Shown: in pieces, positions 28,003 through 37,283 of the stretch | How the letters are laid out: every line of letters begins with the position of its first letter | Position numbering within the stretch: the stretch's first letter is position 1 | Assembly: GCA_031257015.1 (NCBI GenBank) | Contig: JAIRPK010000040.1 | Coordinates: forward strand, 62,001-126,000 | DNA from: Tannerellaceae bacterium | Lineage (GTDB): Bacteria; Bacteroidota; Bacteroidia; Bacteroidales; Tannerellaceae | Length of the DNA: 64,000 nt | Reading direction: 5' to 3' | Position numbers and translations under genes: made by a program | Notes under the pieces: model-generated | What the model saw: only the letters and a program-made list of their open reading frames with translations | Databases searched by the model: none | Told to the model about the DNA's origin: nothing

Positions 28003-28821
28003 TTAATATTTGTCGCGGCAGAGGGGCGCATAGTCGGGGCATAGCTTTACTGCCGTCTTGTAGGCCTTGCACGCATCGCCGTGGCAATCCTGGTTGTCGT
28101 ATGCAAGGCCGAGGTTGTAATATATGTCGGCGCCGTAGGGATCCAGACGGGCGGCGACGTTGAAGGCGCGTATGGCCTGGGAGTATATGCCTTCGCTGTT
28201 ATAGGCGAGACCCAGGTTATAGTATATGTCGGAGACGTAGGGTTCGAGCTTGGCTGCTTCGTTGAAGGAGCGGATTGCCATTGAGTATATGCCGGAGCTG
28301 TTATAGGCCAGGCCGAGGTTGTAGTGGATGTCCGCATCGTTTGGCTCCAGGCGCAGGGCTTCGCGGTAGGCTCTTATGGCTCTTTCGTAGCTTCCCATGT
28401 TGAAGTATGCCAGGCCTAGATTGTAATAGCCTTCGGACATCTCCGGCTGGAAGAGCAGGGCTTGCCTGTATGCTTCGGCGGCTTTGTCCATTTTCGATAA
28501 ACGGGCGTAGGACAGCCCAAGGTTGAAGTATAGCGACGCATCGGAGGGCTTCAGCTTGATGGCTTGTTGATAGGCTTCGGATGCTTGCTCGTAGGCGCCT
28601 CGGCGAAAGTAGGAGTCGGCCATGCCGATGAACGCTTCGGGGTAGTTCGGCTTAACGCGGATGGCCTGCTGATAATATTGTATGGCCGAGACGTAGTTGC
28701 TGCGCTCGTAGGCTGCATTGCCTTTGCTGAAATATGACCATGCCGATTGAGAAAAACTCGTCACTGCGAATAGCAGCAACGCAACGACTGATAAAATTAT
28801 TCTTTTCATGTCCATATACAT
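28003..28821 (-). CDS. Secreted tetratricopeptide-repeat protein
   Basis: The 272-residue protein has a signal peptide (ILSVVALLLFAVTSFSQS) followed by about seven consecutive TPR units of 34 residues (AIQYYQQAIRVKPNYPEA, AIRAYREALRLEPNDADI and similar). The repeats nearly fill the chain; a short Cys-containing end (CHGDACKAYKTAVKLCPDY, C-terminal CRDKY) may form disulfides. It presumably scaffolds a periplasmic complex. It shares strand, promoter and repeat style with the TPR-TonB gene 27 bases downstream. The promoter is at 28850-28878. Confidence 0.85.
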   Translation of the reverse strand: MYMDMKRIILSVVALLLFAVTSFSQSAWSYFSKGNAAYERSNYVSAIQYYQQAIRVKPNYPEAFIGMADSYFRRGAYEQASEAYQQAIKLKPSDASLYFNLGLSYARLSKMDKAAEAYRQALLFQPEMSEGYYNLGLAYFNMGSYERAIRAYREALRLEPNDADIHYNLGLAYNSSGIYSMAIRSFNEAAKLEPYVSDIYYNLGLAYNSEGIYSQAIRAFNVAARLDPYGADIYYNLGLAYDNQDCHGDACKAYKTAVKLCPDYAPLCRDKY

Positions 28822-28849
28822 TTTAGAAGATAATGAATTTATTTATTCG

Positions 28850-28878
28850 CAAAATTAATGAAATATTAATATATACAA
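28850..28878 (-). promoter_or_regulatory. Promoter of the two TPR genes
   Basis: TTG (28878-28876), an 18-base spacer and TAATTTTG (28857-28850) on the minus strand fit the Bacteroidetes promoter, 29 bases before the start codon. Confidence 0.7.
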
Positions 28879-29107
28879 CCATTTAGCATTGAATTAGTGC
28901 CTTATTCGTGTGAACATTGTCAACTTTTGTGGGAAATGGTTATAATTCTTAACGGTTAATACATGTATATATTAATGTGTTGGGGATGGGGGGCTGCTTG
29001 TCTTTCGGGAATGCGGGCGGGCGGGGGGTGAGGTATGGCGCTGGCGGTTGCTGGGGGCTTTGGTGCGTGGTTGCAGCTCTGTCGGATGCTCATGTGCATG
29101 GGCGCCA

Positions 29108-29205
29108 ACCGGCGAGTTGGCGGTGCGCAAACCGGTGGGTTGGCGGTGTGCCGACTGGCGGGTTGGCGATGCGCAAACTGGCGGGTTGGCGGTGTTGATA
29201 CTGGT
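29108..29205. repeat. Tandem array D, 23 bp unit, four copies plus a partial
   Basis: Units start at 29108, 29131, 29154, 29177 and 29200 (exact 23-base step) and follow ACYGGCGGGTTGGCGGTGCGCAA. The first unit with its flank forms the imperfect palindrome GCCAACCGGCGAGTTGGC. It lies in the 523-base gap between the TPR genes and the histidine kinase; apart from promoters I see nothing else in that gap. A run of eight G follows at about 29233. Confidence 0.85.
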
Positions 29206-29344
29206 CATGTGAATGGAGTGCGCATGGGTGGGCGGGGGGGGCTTGCATGGGCGGGTGAGTTTTTTTTTGATGGTCGTGGAAGTATCCGGTTAATTTCCAT
29301 ACCTTTGCGCTTGAACAGTTTAATTCAGTTAGTGTATCAAATTT

Positions 29345-31819
29345 ATGGTTAATGGCAGAAAAGAGTATGTGCGAAGGTGGGTTATTGCCGGGTATGTGGC
29401 GGTTTTCCTGCTGGTAGCGGTAACGTTTGTATATGTTGCGGAGCTGTTGCTACGGGTGTCGCAGGAGGGGCGGGATGTTAATGTTCCGCATGAGAAGGCG
29501 CGTATTATTACGGGTACGCTGCTGCAGTTGTACGAGTATGAGACGGAGGTTTTGTTTGCTTTAACTGCGGGGGATGTGAGAACTGTTTCGGGCAATTTGT
29601 CGCATAAGTTTAACGAGGTTTTTGATCTTTTAAACCGCTTGAGGGAGTTCCCTACTGATTCGGTTGCGTGCGAGGGGATTGACCGTATTCAGGGGTTGCT
29701 GCTGATGAAGGAGAGGAATATTTACCGGCTGATGGAGGTGCGGAAAGATATGGATGTGTTTTATGCTCAGTCGTTTGAGGATGAGCTGAAGCGCAAGCGG
29801 AAGGCGATTGTGACGCCGAGCGTGATTAAGGAGGAGACGCGGGCGACGACGGATACGCTTGTTATTCATCGACCGAAGAAGGGCTTTTTCAAGCGGCTGG
29901 CTGAGGTGTTTACGCCTGTGAAGGAGGATACGGCTACGTTGACGAATACGATTGTGTCGCAGAAGATTGATTCGACCATGAATGTTTATGATCCGAACCT
30001 GGCTGTGGCGGAGGCGCTTATCAAGCTGCAGAACTGCATTGCCGTCAGGCGGGATACGAATAATGTGCAGTTCAGGCTGCAGGCGGCTGAATTGCTGCAT
30101 AATAATAATGTTATAACGGCGGAAATCAGTCGCATCCTTGTGTCTATAAAGGAGGAGGAAAGCCGTCTGGGGGATGAGAGGGAGCTGCAGAAGCGGGGGT
30201 TTGTTGCCCGTAGCGTCTGTGAGCTTTCGGTCATCGCGGCGGTGTGCTTCGGGGTTATTATCTTTTTTCTCATTATCATATTAACGGAAATATCAAAGGC
30301 GCGGAGGCTTCGGCATGAAGTGGATATGGCGCGGCGCATTGCGGAGGACTTGCTGTACGCACGCGAGCGCATAATGCTGATGATTAGTCATGATATTCGT
30401 GCGCCGCTTGCGTCAATACTAAGTTCGATAGATATGTTGAAGCAGGAGGCGATGACGGCGGTTCAGGCGGAGCATGTTGAGAATATGCTGACGTCGTCAA
30501 GGCATACTCTGCTGCTGGTCAACGAGCTGCTGGACTTCCACTGCCTGGATTCGGGAAAGATGGAGATTCGGCCGTCGGCCTTCAACGCTGTTGAGCTGTT
30601 TGAGGAAATTCATGCGAGCTACAAGCCGCTGGCTGATGCCAAGAAGCTTCGTCTCACGCTCTCGATCGAGGGGGCGGAGGATGAGGAGGTGCGGTATATT
30701 GGCGATACTGTTCGCATCAAGCAGGCTGCGGGGAATTTGCTGTCTAATGCGATTAAGTTTACGCCGCGTGGAAATGTATGTTTAGGAGTGAGAATTGTTC
30801 ATGAGCAGGTGGGGAAATTGATTTACATATCTGTTAAAGATGAAGGGCCTGGAATATCATCGTCCGACCGCGACCGTATCTTTCACGAGTTCGCACGCCT
30901 GGAGGGCGCACAGTCGGAAAAGGGCTTCGGCCTCGGCCTGTCAATCGCTGCCAAGCTGGTTGAACTGATGCACGGCACCATATCGCTGACGAGCGAGCCT
31001 GGCAAGGGAGCGGAGTTTGTCATCTGCCTGCCGCTGGAGGTTGCACCGCCTGTGGAGACGGTGAATGTGCCGGCAGGCATGACTGTGGATATTGATGGGC
31101 GAAAAGTGAACAGCATGGTTATCGACGACGATGTTGTTCAGTTGAAATATATCGAATCACTGCTGCGCCGCAATCATATCAATGTGATTACGACGGCTGA
31201 CCCGAACGAGGCGCTGTCGCTGTTGCGCGTGGCTGCAATCGACGTTGTATTCATAGATATAATCAACCCGGTAATGGACGGCATTGAGCTTATCAAGTGC
31301 ATACGGACGTCGGGGATTCCTTCGGCGGCGACGCTGCCGGTGGTGGCCATGTCAGCCGGCCTTGCCAAACAGGAGATACATTATATTAAGGAGGGTTTTA
31401 CTGCCTTCCTTGGCAAGCCGATAACGCCCGACAGCCTGTCGAAGATACTGAACGGCATATTTCCACATTCAGGCAGGACGAACGGTATTGGCGGCGCATA
31501 TAACTTTTCGTCGCTCACCTCCTTTGCCGCCGATGCCGATGCTGCACGCACGATTCTGTTCACGTTCATCGAGCAGTCGCAGGCGAGCATGTCGGTCTTG
31601 CGCTCGGCTTCAACCAGGCACGACAGGGCATCAGCCTCACGCGCCGCACACAAGCTTACGCCGACGATGGAGATGCTTGGCGCAAGCGAGCTTACCGCCC
31701 TTCTAAGTACGATAGAGAATAACGATGCTGCGCTTTCGGAGGATGAATGGGCGGCTACGGTTAATCGCTGTGCACAGATGATTGAGGATATTATTGCCGA
31801 GGCTCAGAGTGTGGAATAA
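29345..31819 (+). CDS. Hybrid sensor histidine kinase with receiver and Hpt domains
   Basis: The 824-residue inner-membrane protein has a TM helix at about residues 14-33, a periplasmic helical sensor region to about 293, and a second TM at about 294-315. The HisKA domain follows (MISHDIRAPLASILSS, His349), then HATPase_c (NLLSNAIKFTP; DEGPGISSSDRDRIF; GFGLGLSIA). The receiver domain (about 588-710) has Asp594/Asp595 in the acidic pocket and phospho-acceptor Asp638 in FIDIINPVMDG. The C-terminal Hpt has His769 in SRAAHKLTPTMEMLGA. This gives a full His-Asp-His relay that needs an unlinked DNA-binding regulator, since none is adjacent. The sensor region matches no domain I can name. A TACCTTTG box is at 29300-29307. 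Confidence 0.9.
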   Translation: MVNGRKEYVRRWVIAGYVAVFLLVAVTFVYVAELLLRVSQEGRDVNVPHEKARIITGTLLQLYEYETEVLFALTAGDVRTVSGNLSHKFNEVFDLLNRLREFPTDSVACEGIDRIQGLLLMKERNIYRLMEVRKDMDVFYAQSFEDELKRKRKAIVTPSVIKEETRATTDTLVIHRPKKGFFKRLAEVFTPVKEDTATLTNTIVSQKIDSTMNVYDPNLAVAEALIKLQNCIAVRRDTNNVQFRLQAAELLHNNNVITAEISRILVSIKEEESRLGDERELQKRGFVARSVCELSVIAAVCFGVIIFFLIIILTEISKARRLRHEVDMARRIAEDLLYARERIMLMISHDIRAPLASILSSIDMLKQEAMTAVQAEHVENMLTSSRHTLLLVNELLDFHCLDSGKMEIRPSAFNAVELFEEIHASYKPLADAKKLRLTLSIEGAEDEEVRYIGDTVRIKQAAGNLLSNAIKFTPRGNVCLGVRIVHEQVGKLIYISVKDEGPGISSSDRDRIFHEFARLEGAQSEKGFGLGLSIAAKLVELMHGTISLTSEPGKGAEFVICLPLEVAPPVETVNVPAGMTVDIDGRKVNSMVIDDDVVQLKYIESLLRRNHINVITTADPNEALSLLRVAAIDVVFIDIINPVMDGIELIKCIRTSGIPSAATLPVVAMSAGLAKQEIHYIKEGFTAFLGKPITPDSLSKILNGIFPHSGRTNGIGGAYNFSSLTSFAADADAARTILFTFIEQSQASMSVLRSASTRHDRASASRAAHKLTPTMEMLGASELTALLSTIENNDAALSEDEWAATVNRCAQMIEDIIAEAQSVE

Positions 31820-32048
31820 ATCCACAACAGTAGCAGGGATTTCCACACGGGCTGCCGGTCATTCGACGAGCAGCCTTTTATATTTATCTGATTTACAAGA
31901 GTTTTATAAAGATGAGTGGAGACGTGAGGTTTTGGCACGCTATTCGCATATATATAGACAAATAGCTTTTCTGCATTTAACCGTTTTTGAAGCCAACCTT
32001 AGATATGATAATTTAGCGTCGCATGATTTTTAGAGTTCGATTGAAAGA

Positions 32049-32077
32049 GTCCTCCTCAAAAAGGAGGGCTTTTTTTT
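32049..32077 (+). terminator. Intrinsic terminator upstream of aroA
   Basis: The stem CCTCCT/AGGAGG (32051-32056 with 32062-32067, extended by two pairs) is followed by eight T residues. It ends transcripts from the histidine kinase side. Confidence 0.85.
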
Positions 32078-32225
32078 GTGTTTGTCCGGCACGAACTGCA
32101 TGGCAAACAAGGCTGCCATTGGGCGCCAATACTATCAGCAGTTGGGGGATGGCCGTGATTTCATATGTATATATTTGGTCCTTGCACAAAGGATAAATAA
32201 TTGATAATAAGGACAGAATAAAGAC

Positions 32226-32254
32226 TTGTATCCTTGAAAAAGTAATTATCTTTG
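32226..32254 (+). promoter_or_regulatory. Promoter of aroA
   Basis: TTG (32226-32228), an 18-base spacer and TATCTTTG (32247-32254) fit the Bacteroidetes promoter. It leaves an untranslated leader of about 170 bases before aroA. Confidence 0.7.
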
Positions 32255-32434
32255 TCTTTAAAGTTTTATGCAGTCCAAGAGGCATGACAGAGGCGGGTCA
32301 GAACAGACATCAAGAACAAGCGCTAAATCGTACCGCAATTAGACTGAAATACAAGTAAATTCGCTGTTTAATAGGACTTCTTGAAAGACTAATCATCAGT
32401 TCTAAATATCTTTATACAAAAATTATTTAAGAAT

Positions 32435-33664
32435 ATGAATTGCACAGTAATATTTCCATTTCCTGAGAGGTTGTGTGAGGTGAAGATTGACTTGCCGGCC
32501 TCTAAAAGTATTAGCAACAGGGCGCTGCTCCTTAATTCCATGTGCGGGATGGGTGCCGAAATGTCGAACTTGTCAGACTGTGACGATACGATGGTTTTGA
32601 AGGCAGCGCTGGAATCGGATGGCACAACCTTCGACATCGGCCTGTCGGGAACAGCTATGCGCTTCCTTGCAGCATTTCTCGCACAAAAGCCTGGCGTATG
32701 GACTCTGACGGGCAACGAGCGGATGAAGAACCGCCCGATTGGTGCGCTCGTAGATGCGTTAAACTCGCTGGGGGCGAATATTGAGTATGTTGAGCATCCT
32801 GGCTTCCCTCCATTGCACATTTCTGGACGCAAACTGTCTGGCGGCATGGCGACATTAACCGGGAGCATCAGCTCGCAGTTCGTCTCAGCCTTGATGATGA
32901 TTGCGCCCGCGATGGAGAAAGGCCTTATCCTTAACCTTGAGGGCGATATAACATCCAAGCCTTACATTAATCTTACGATGGAGATGATGCGACAGTTCAA
33001 CGCCAATGTCGAATGGGAAGGCGAGCGACGAATACGCATCATGCCAGTAAAATACGCCCCAACGCCTATCACGGTAGAGGCTGACTGGAGCGCTGCTTCC
33101 TACTGGTATTCGGCTGTTTCACTTACAATAAACAGGAAGTTGGAATTGACTGGCTTGTCAGCAAACAGCTTTCAGGGCGATTCTATCGTAGCAAAGATGT
33201 ATGAACGCCTGGGGGTACAGACAACATTCACACCCTCAGGTGCAATCATCAAGCAAGAAGGGCGCCCATGCGAGAGGATGGAGTACGACTTCGCCGATAC
33301 TCCTGATTTGGCGCAGACGCTAGCGGTAGGATGTTGCCTGCTCGACGTACCCTTCAAGTTTACAGGGCTGCGCACGCTTAGAATAAAAGAGACTGACCGC
33401 ATAGCGGCATTAATCGCCGAGCTGGCCAAGCTAGGCTATATCCTGAAAGCGAGTGACGACGAGACCCTCGTATGGAACGGAGCGCGATGTCCGGCGGATG
33501 CCAATCCAATCATTCAAACATACGATGACCATCGCATGGCCATGGCTTTTACACCCGCCGCACTAAAAAGGGGAACGATAGAGATTGCCTATCCGCTGGT
33601 TGTATCCAAAAGCTATCCCTCTTTTTGGCAAGATATTGTCAAGGCCGGAGGGAACATAATATAA
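32435..33664 (+). CDS. aroA: 3-phosphoshikimate 1-carboxyvinyltransferase (EPSP synthase)
   Basis: The 409-residue cytoplasmic enzyme joins phosphoenolpyruvate to shikimate 3-phosphate in the aromatic amino-acid pathway. It has the N-terminal LPASKSISNRALLL block (Lys24), GLSGTAMRFLAAFLA and TLTGNERMKNRPIGALVDAL in the PEP-site region, and the C-terminal RIKETDRIAALIAELAKLG and TYDDHRMAMAF blocks. It is slightly shorter than the E. coli enzyme (427) and lacks no conserved block. It is not linked to other aro genes here. Confidence 0.96.
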   Translation: MNCTVIFPFPERLCEVKIDLPASKSISNRALLLNSMCGMGAEMSNLSDCDDTMVLKAALESDGTTFDIGLSGTAMRFLAAFLAQKPGVWTLTGNERMKNRPIGALVDALNSLGANIEYVEHPGFPPLHISGRKLSGGMATLTGSISSQFVSALMMIAPAMEKGLILNLEGDITSKPYINLTMEMMRQFNANVEWEGERRIRIMPVKYAPTPITVEADWSAASYWYSAVSLTINRKLELTGLSANSFQGDSIVAKMYERLGVQTTFTPSGAIIKQEGRPCERMEYDFADTPDLAQTLAVGCCLLDVPFKFTGLRTLRIKETDRIAALIAELAKLGYILKASDDETLVWNGARCPADANPIIQTYDDHRMAMAFTPAALKRGTIEIAYPLVVSKSYPSFWQDIVKAGGNII

Positions 33665-33715
33665 CCTATTGCAATTAAAAGAAGCGTCCATAAATTCATA
33701 AACCCTTTATAAACG

Positions 33716-36367
33716 ATGAAAAGAATCATATTATCTCTTGTCACTTTGAGCATCCTGCTGTACGCCGGATGCACGCCCTCGCAAGGGCATTTTATAAAAG
33801 ACACAACCCAGCGAGCACTGGTTGCCGGTGATTTTGAACAAAAGAAGCAGGACTTACCGGAAGGGAACCTCTTTGCGGACTTTGATACTGCTGAACTGAC
33901 AAATGCCGAACGCGAGGCTATGATGTTTCTCTACGCCTATATGCCAATTGGCGACGCGACGGACTACAATTTTGAGTTCTACCTTAATAATGTGCGCTCG
34001 ACGTTTCGCACATTGGAAGAAGTCCCATGGGGTAAGGATATACCGGACGATGTAGTTCGCCATTTTGTCCTCCCAGTAAGAGTGAACAATGAAAACCTTG
34101 ACGACAGCCGAATGGTTTTCTACGAGGAGCTGAAAGAGAGAGTGAAACACCTTTCCCTCCACGAGGCTGTACTCGAAGTAAACCACTGGTGCCACGAGAA
34201 AGTGATTTACTCTCCTTCCGACTCTCGCACCAGCTCCCCACTCGCCTCCGTCAAAACGGCTTATGGGCGGTGCGGCGAAGAATCCGTGTTCGCTGTGGCA
34301 GCCCTGCGCTCCGCCGGAATCCCAGCCAGACAGGTTTATACTCCGCGATGGGCGCATACGGATGATAATCATGCGTGGGTGGAAGCATGGATAGACGGCA
34401 AATGGCATTTCATGGGAGCATGTGAGCCAGAACCGGTTCTCAACATGGCATGGTTCAACAGTCCGGCAAGAAGAAGTATGCTCATGCACTCCAAAGTGTT
34501 CGGACGATACGGAGGAGCGGAGGAGGTAATGGAGCAAACAGCCTGCTACACGGAAATTAACGTCACTGCCAACTATGCACCAACGGCAACACTAAGCGTG
34601 AATGTCATCGACGAGGCCGGCAAAACTGTCGAAGGCGCCGATGTGGAGTTCAAGCTTTATAACTATGCCGAGTTCTACACCGTCTCACGAAAAAAGAGCG
34701 ACAAATCAGGTTCGGCATCCCTGTCGGCAGGCAAGGGAGACATGCTCGTATGGGCCTCAGACAATGGTAAATATGGCTTTGCCAAAGCATCCTTCGGAAA
34801 GGACGAAACAGTGACGATCATCTTGAATAAACAGCATGGCGACACATTCGACCTGCCGCTCGACATCATCCCCCCAGTCGAAGGAACCATCCCCGCCGAA
34901 GCCACGGACGAGCAGAAAGCAGCCAACGCCCTCCGACTGCTGCACGAGGACAGCATCCGGAACACCTACGCCTCAACCTTCTATGCTGCCGACAAGGAAA
35001 TACCAACATTCGACAAGCTGGACAAAACTACTACCGACCGACTGCTAATAGCAGCCAGAGGCAACCACAGAACAATCGAGACGTTCCTCCGCAACGCCAC
35101 AGACAAGCAGGCAGCGCTATCACTCCTTGACGCCATATCGTCAAAAGATTTGAGAGACATCACCGCCGAGGTGCTCGAAGACCATCTGCGCAACAGCACA
35201 TATAGCAATAATACGCCGGAGACGTTCGCGCACCATGTCCGCAACCCACGTGTAAGCAACGAGATGCTCACACCGTACAAATCCTTCTTCCAAACAAGCA
35301 TGCCGGAAGACCTGGCCTCCAAAATAAAGGCCAACCCGCAAACATGGGTAACATGGGTCGCGGACAGCATCAGCCTTGCCGACCGCCTCAACCCGCAGCG
35401 CATCCCCGTCAGCCCGGCAGGAGTATGGAAAAGCAGGAGAGCAGACGCCCATTCACGCGACATATTCTTCGTATCCGTCTTGCGCAGCCTCGGCGTACCA
35501 TCACGAATCGAGCAGGTGGCAGGAAAAGTACAGTACGCCTCCGACAACAAATGGATGGACGTGGATTTCAATGCCGCATCGCCAGTTACGCCAGCCACCG
35601 GGACAGTGAGCGCCGGCTACACTCCTGGCGCAATAGCCGACCCGGAATACTACTCACACTTTACCATTGCCAGAATACTCCCCGAAGGACGACTGCGCAC
35701 ACTTAACTTTGAAACTCACGGACAGGTAGATATGGGATGGGGCGATACATGGAGCCGACTGCTCAAAAAACCGCTCACTCTAGAAGCTGGAGACTATCTG
35801 CTCGTCACCGGCAGCCGCATGGCCAAAGGAAACGTGCTAGCCCAGCTGACGGCCTTCCATGTCGAAGCAGGCAAAGCAACAAGCATACAAATGAACCTCC
35901 GCGAGAACGCCGAAGAAATACAAGTCGTCGGCAGCATAGACGCCGAAGCACGCTTCAAACCCGTCACAGCAGCAGACGAGGCTAGCATACTCAGCATTAC
36001 CGGACGCGGATATTTCGTCTTAGCCCTGCTCACGCCCAACCACGAACCGACGAACCATGCACTGCACGACATCTCCAGCCTTGCCGCCGAGTTCGACAAA
36101 TGGGGACGCCCGATGCTCCTCATCTTCAAAGACCGCAAAGCATACGAACTCTTCAACGCCGGCGATTTCGCCCCACTACCATCAGCCATTACCTACGGCA
36201 CTGACGAGGCCGGAGCCATCGGCAAGATGCTGACCGACGTAGTCGAGCAAACAGACGACCTCCCCATGTTCGTAATCGCCGACACCTTCGGGCGCGTCGT
36301 CTTCGCCTCCCACGGATACACCATCGGCCTCGGCGCACAAATGATGCAAATTATTAACAAGCTATAA
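33716..36367 (+). CDS. Transglutaminase-like lipoprotein
   Basis: The 883-residue protein has a lipoprotein signal (LLYAGCTPSQ, lipidated Cys19). A transglutaminase-like core lies at about residues 140-245 with Cys186 in GRCGEESVF and His219 in DDNHAWVEAW, followed by GKWHFMGACEPEPVLNMAWFN. Carboxypeptidase-regulatory-like Ig folds follow (about 290-365, YAPTATLSVNVIDEAGKTVEGADVEF), then a large helical and beta region without a named domain. A thioredoxin-like end is possible (PMFVIADTFGRVVFASHGYTIG). Such Cys-His proteins act as proteases or amidases rather than true transglutaminases. It starts 51 bases after aroA. A strong terminator follows. Confidence 0.85.
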   Translation: MKRIILSLVTLSILLYAGCTPSQGHFIKDTTQRALVAGDFEQKKQDLPEGNLFADFDTAELTNAEREAMMFLYAYMPIGDATDYNFEFYLNNVRSTFRTLEEVPWGKDIPDDVVRHFVLPVRVNNENLDDSRMVFYEELKERVKHLSLHEAVLEVNHWCHEKVIYSPSDSRTSSPLASVKTAYGRCGEESVFAVAALRSAGIPARQVYTPRWAHTDDNHAWVEAWIDGKWHFMGACEPEPVLNMAWFNSPARRSMLMHSKVFGRYGGAEEVMEQTACYTEINVTANYAPTATLSVNVIDEAGKTVEGADVEFKLYNYAEFYTVSRKKSDKSGSASLSAGKGDMLVWASDNGKYGFAKASFGKDETVTIILNKQHGDTFDLPLDIIPPVEGTIPAEATDEQKAANALRLLHEDSIRNTYASTFYAADKEIPTFDKLDKTTTDRLLIAARGNHRTIETFLRNATDKQAALSLLDAISSKDLRDITAEVLEDHLRNSTYSNNTPETFAHHVRNPRVSNEMLTPYKSFFQTSMPEDLASKIKANPQTWVTWVADSISLADRLNPQRIPVSPAGVWKSRRADAHSRDIFFVSVLRSLGVPSRIEQVAGKVQYASDNKWMDVDFNAASPVTPATGTVSAGYTPGAIADPEYYSHFTIARILPEGRLRTLNFETHGQVDMGWGDTWSRLLKKPLTLEAGDYLLVTGSRMAKGNVLAQLTAFHVEAGKATSIQMNLRENAEEIQVVGSIDAEARFKPVTAADEASILSITGRGYFVLALLTPNHEPTNHALHDISSLAAEFDKWGRPMLLIFKDRKAYELFNAGDFAPLPSAITYGTDEAGAIGKMLTDVVEQTDDLPMFVIADTFGRVVFASHGYTIGLGAQMMQIINKL

Positions 36368-36419
36368 ATCGCAGGCTTCCACTGCCTGCTAGCCGGCAAC
36401 ACTGACGGCAGATGAACGG

Positions 36420-36457
36420 CAAGGCGCCAGACAGGATGGTCGGGCGCCTTGCTTTTT
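36420..36457 (+). terminator. Terminator after the transglutaminase-like gene
   Basis: A perfect 9 bp stem CAAGGCGCC/GGCGCCTTG (36420-36428 with 36443-36451) is followed by CTTTTTATT. It lies 53 bases after the stop codon. Confidence 0.9.
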
Positions 36458-36680
36458 ATTAATATTAGCCATAACACAAAGGCCATGTTAACAAAACAAC
36501 TGCAACAGATTTGAACAAACAACACATTATTCTCCTCTTGACCGAAAAGGTAAAGACGCTCCGGCACCACTACAGTAAAGAATCCAAACATAAAAGTATA
36601 TACATAAAAGGCAGACACATCCACATTTACAACTCATGCCATACAAAACGTCAACAAATGCAGCACCCGTTTCCGGCAGG

Positions 36681-36938
36681 CTGCCTGCCCCCATCATGCC
36701 CAGCCTCGACATCAGCAGATCCCCCTTTCCGAATATCCCACATCGCCCCAGACCACTGTTGACACTGACGGAACATCTCACTAACAGCAGTGATGGCATC
36801 CCACTAACACTAGTGACGATGTCTCACTAACGCCAGTGATGACATCCCACTAACGTTAGTGACGACACCTCACTAACGCCAGTGACGACATCTCACTAAC
36901 GTTAGTGACCCCTTCCCACTAACACTAATGATGAAAGA
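36681..36938 (-). mobile_element. Palindromic tandem-repeat element, copy 1 (array E, inverted)
   Basis: Seven 23 bp units start at 36779, 36802, 36825, 36848, 36871, 36894 and 36917, each around CACTAACGTTAGTG or a variant (a 14 bp perfect palindrome) plus a 9-base linker. Units with GTTAGTG and GCCAGTG alternate in part. The left flank (CTGCCTGCCCCCATCATGCC..CAGCC, 36681-36705) is the reverse complement, with changes, of the GGCTGGATRARGGCAGGCAA end seen at 38524 and 43932. The right edge (CCACTAACACTAATGATG) resembles the other conserved end in reverse. It is thus the same element in the opposite orientation. There is no ORF. Confidence 0.75.
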
Positions 36939-37047
36939 CCATCTAAAAATGACAAAACACGGATGCTGAAACATGCGAACGATACAATCATCAAAAATCG
37001 CATAGCCTGCCTTTACGGAAATACAGAATGAAGCTTGTCATGCCCAT

Positions 37048-37275
37048 TCACCTGTTATCTCCCCCCGTCGCTGCATTAAGCCATTCAAAGGCAAACATAT
37101 AATTAGCCCTTATGAAATTGGCTGTCGGCCCCATCCCGAACTCTTTCAGCGTATCAATAAAATGCTTCACGGCAATTATCCTGTCCTGGCAAATCTCCCT
37201 TAGCCTTGTCCCGCCGCTTGGCTTCCTGTTTAAAGATGCACGCGCCCTGTCAGTAATGTCGGCTTCCGTAAGGGG
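37048..37275 (-). pseudogene. Coding remnant on the minus strand (mobile-element protein fragment)
   Basis: On the minus strand a frame ending at the TGA at 37050-37048 reads ...LTEADITDRARASLNRKPSG, then GTRLREICQDRIIAVKHFID, then TLKEFGMGPTANFIRANYMF. This looks like genuine protein composition, not chance, and its style fits large polyvalent proteins of phages and conjugative elements. It has no start codon or RBS and no intact partner. It overlaps the first part of a plus-strand ORF (37112) whose N-terminus is therefore probably its shadow. The fragment abuts, head to head, the plus-strand remnant that starts near 37284, so a rearrangement joined them. Confidence 0.5.
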
Positions 37276-37283
37276 GCAGGGTT

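Larger units (their letters stand above)
31820..32434. other. Gap between histidine kinase and aroA
   Basis: The 615 bases hold a plus-strand terminator (32049-32077), the aroA promoter (32226-32254) and a long aroA leader of about 170 bases. ORFs on both strands (31782-32033 plus, 32013-32285 minus) show no domain and are rejected. No riboswitch fold was recognised in the leader. Confidence 0.55.

Noticed and set aside
32255..32434. Riboswitch or attenuator in the aroA leader
   Set aside because: The leader is long, but I found no leader peptide rich in aromatic residues, no terminator/antiterminator pair, and no known riboswitch core.
37112..37283. N-terminal part of the plus-strand ORF starting at 37112
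   Set aside because: The opposite strand reads as a better protein fragment (ending at 37048), so this part is probably its shadow and not the start of the polyvalent-protein remnant.
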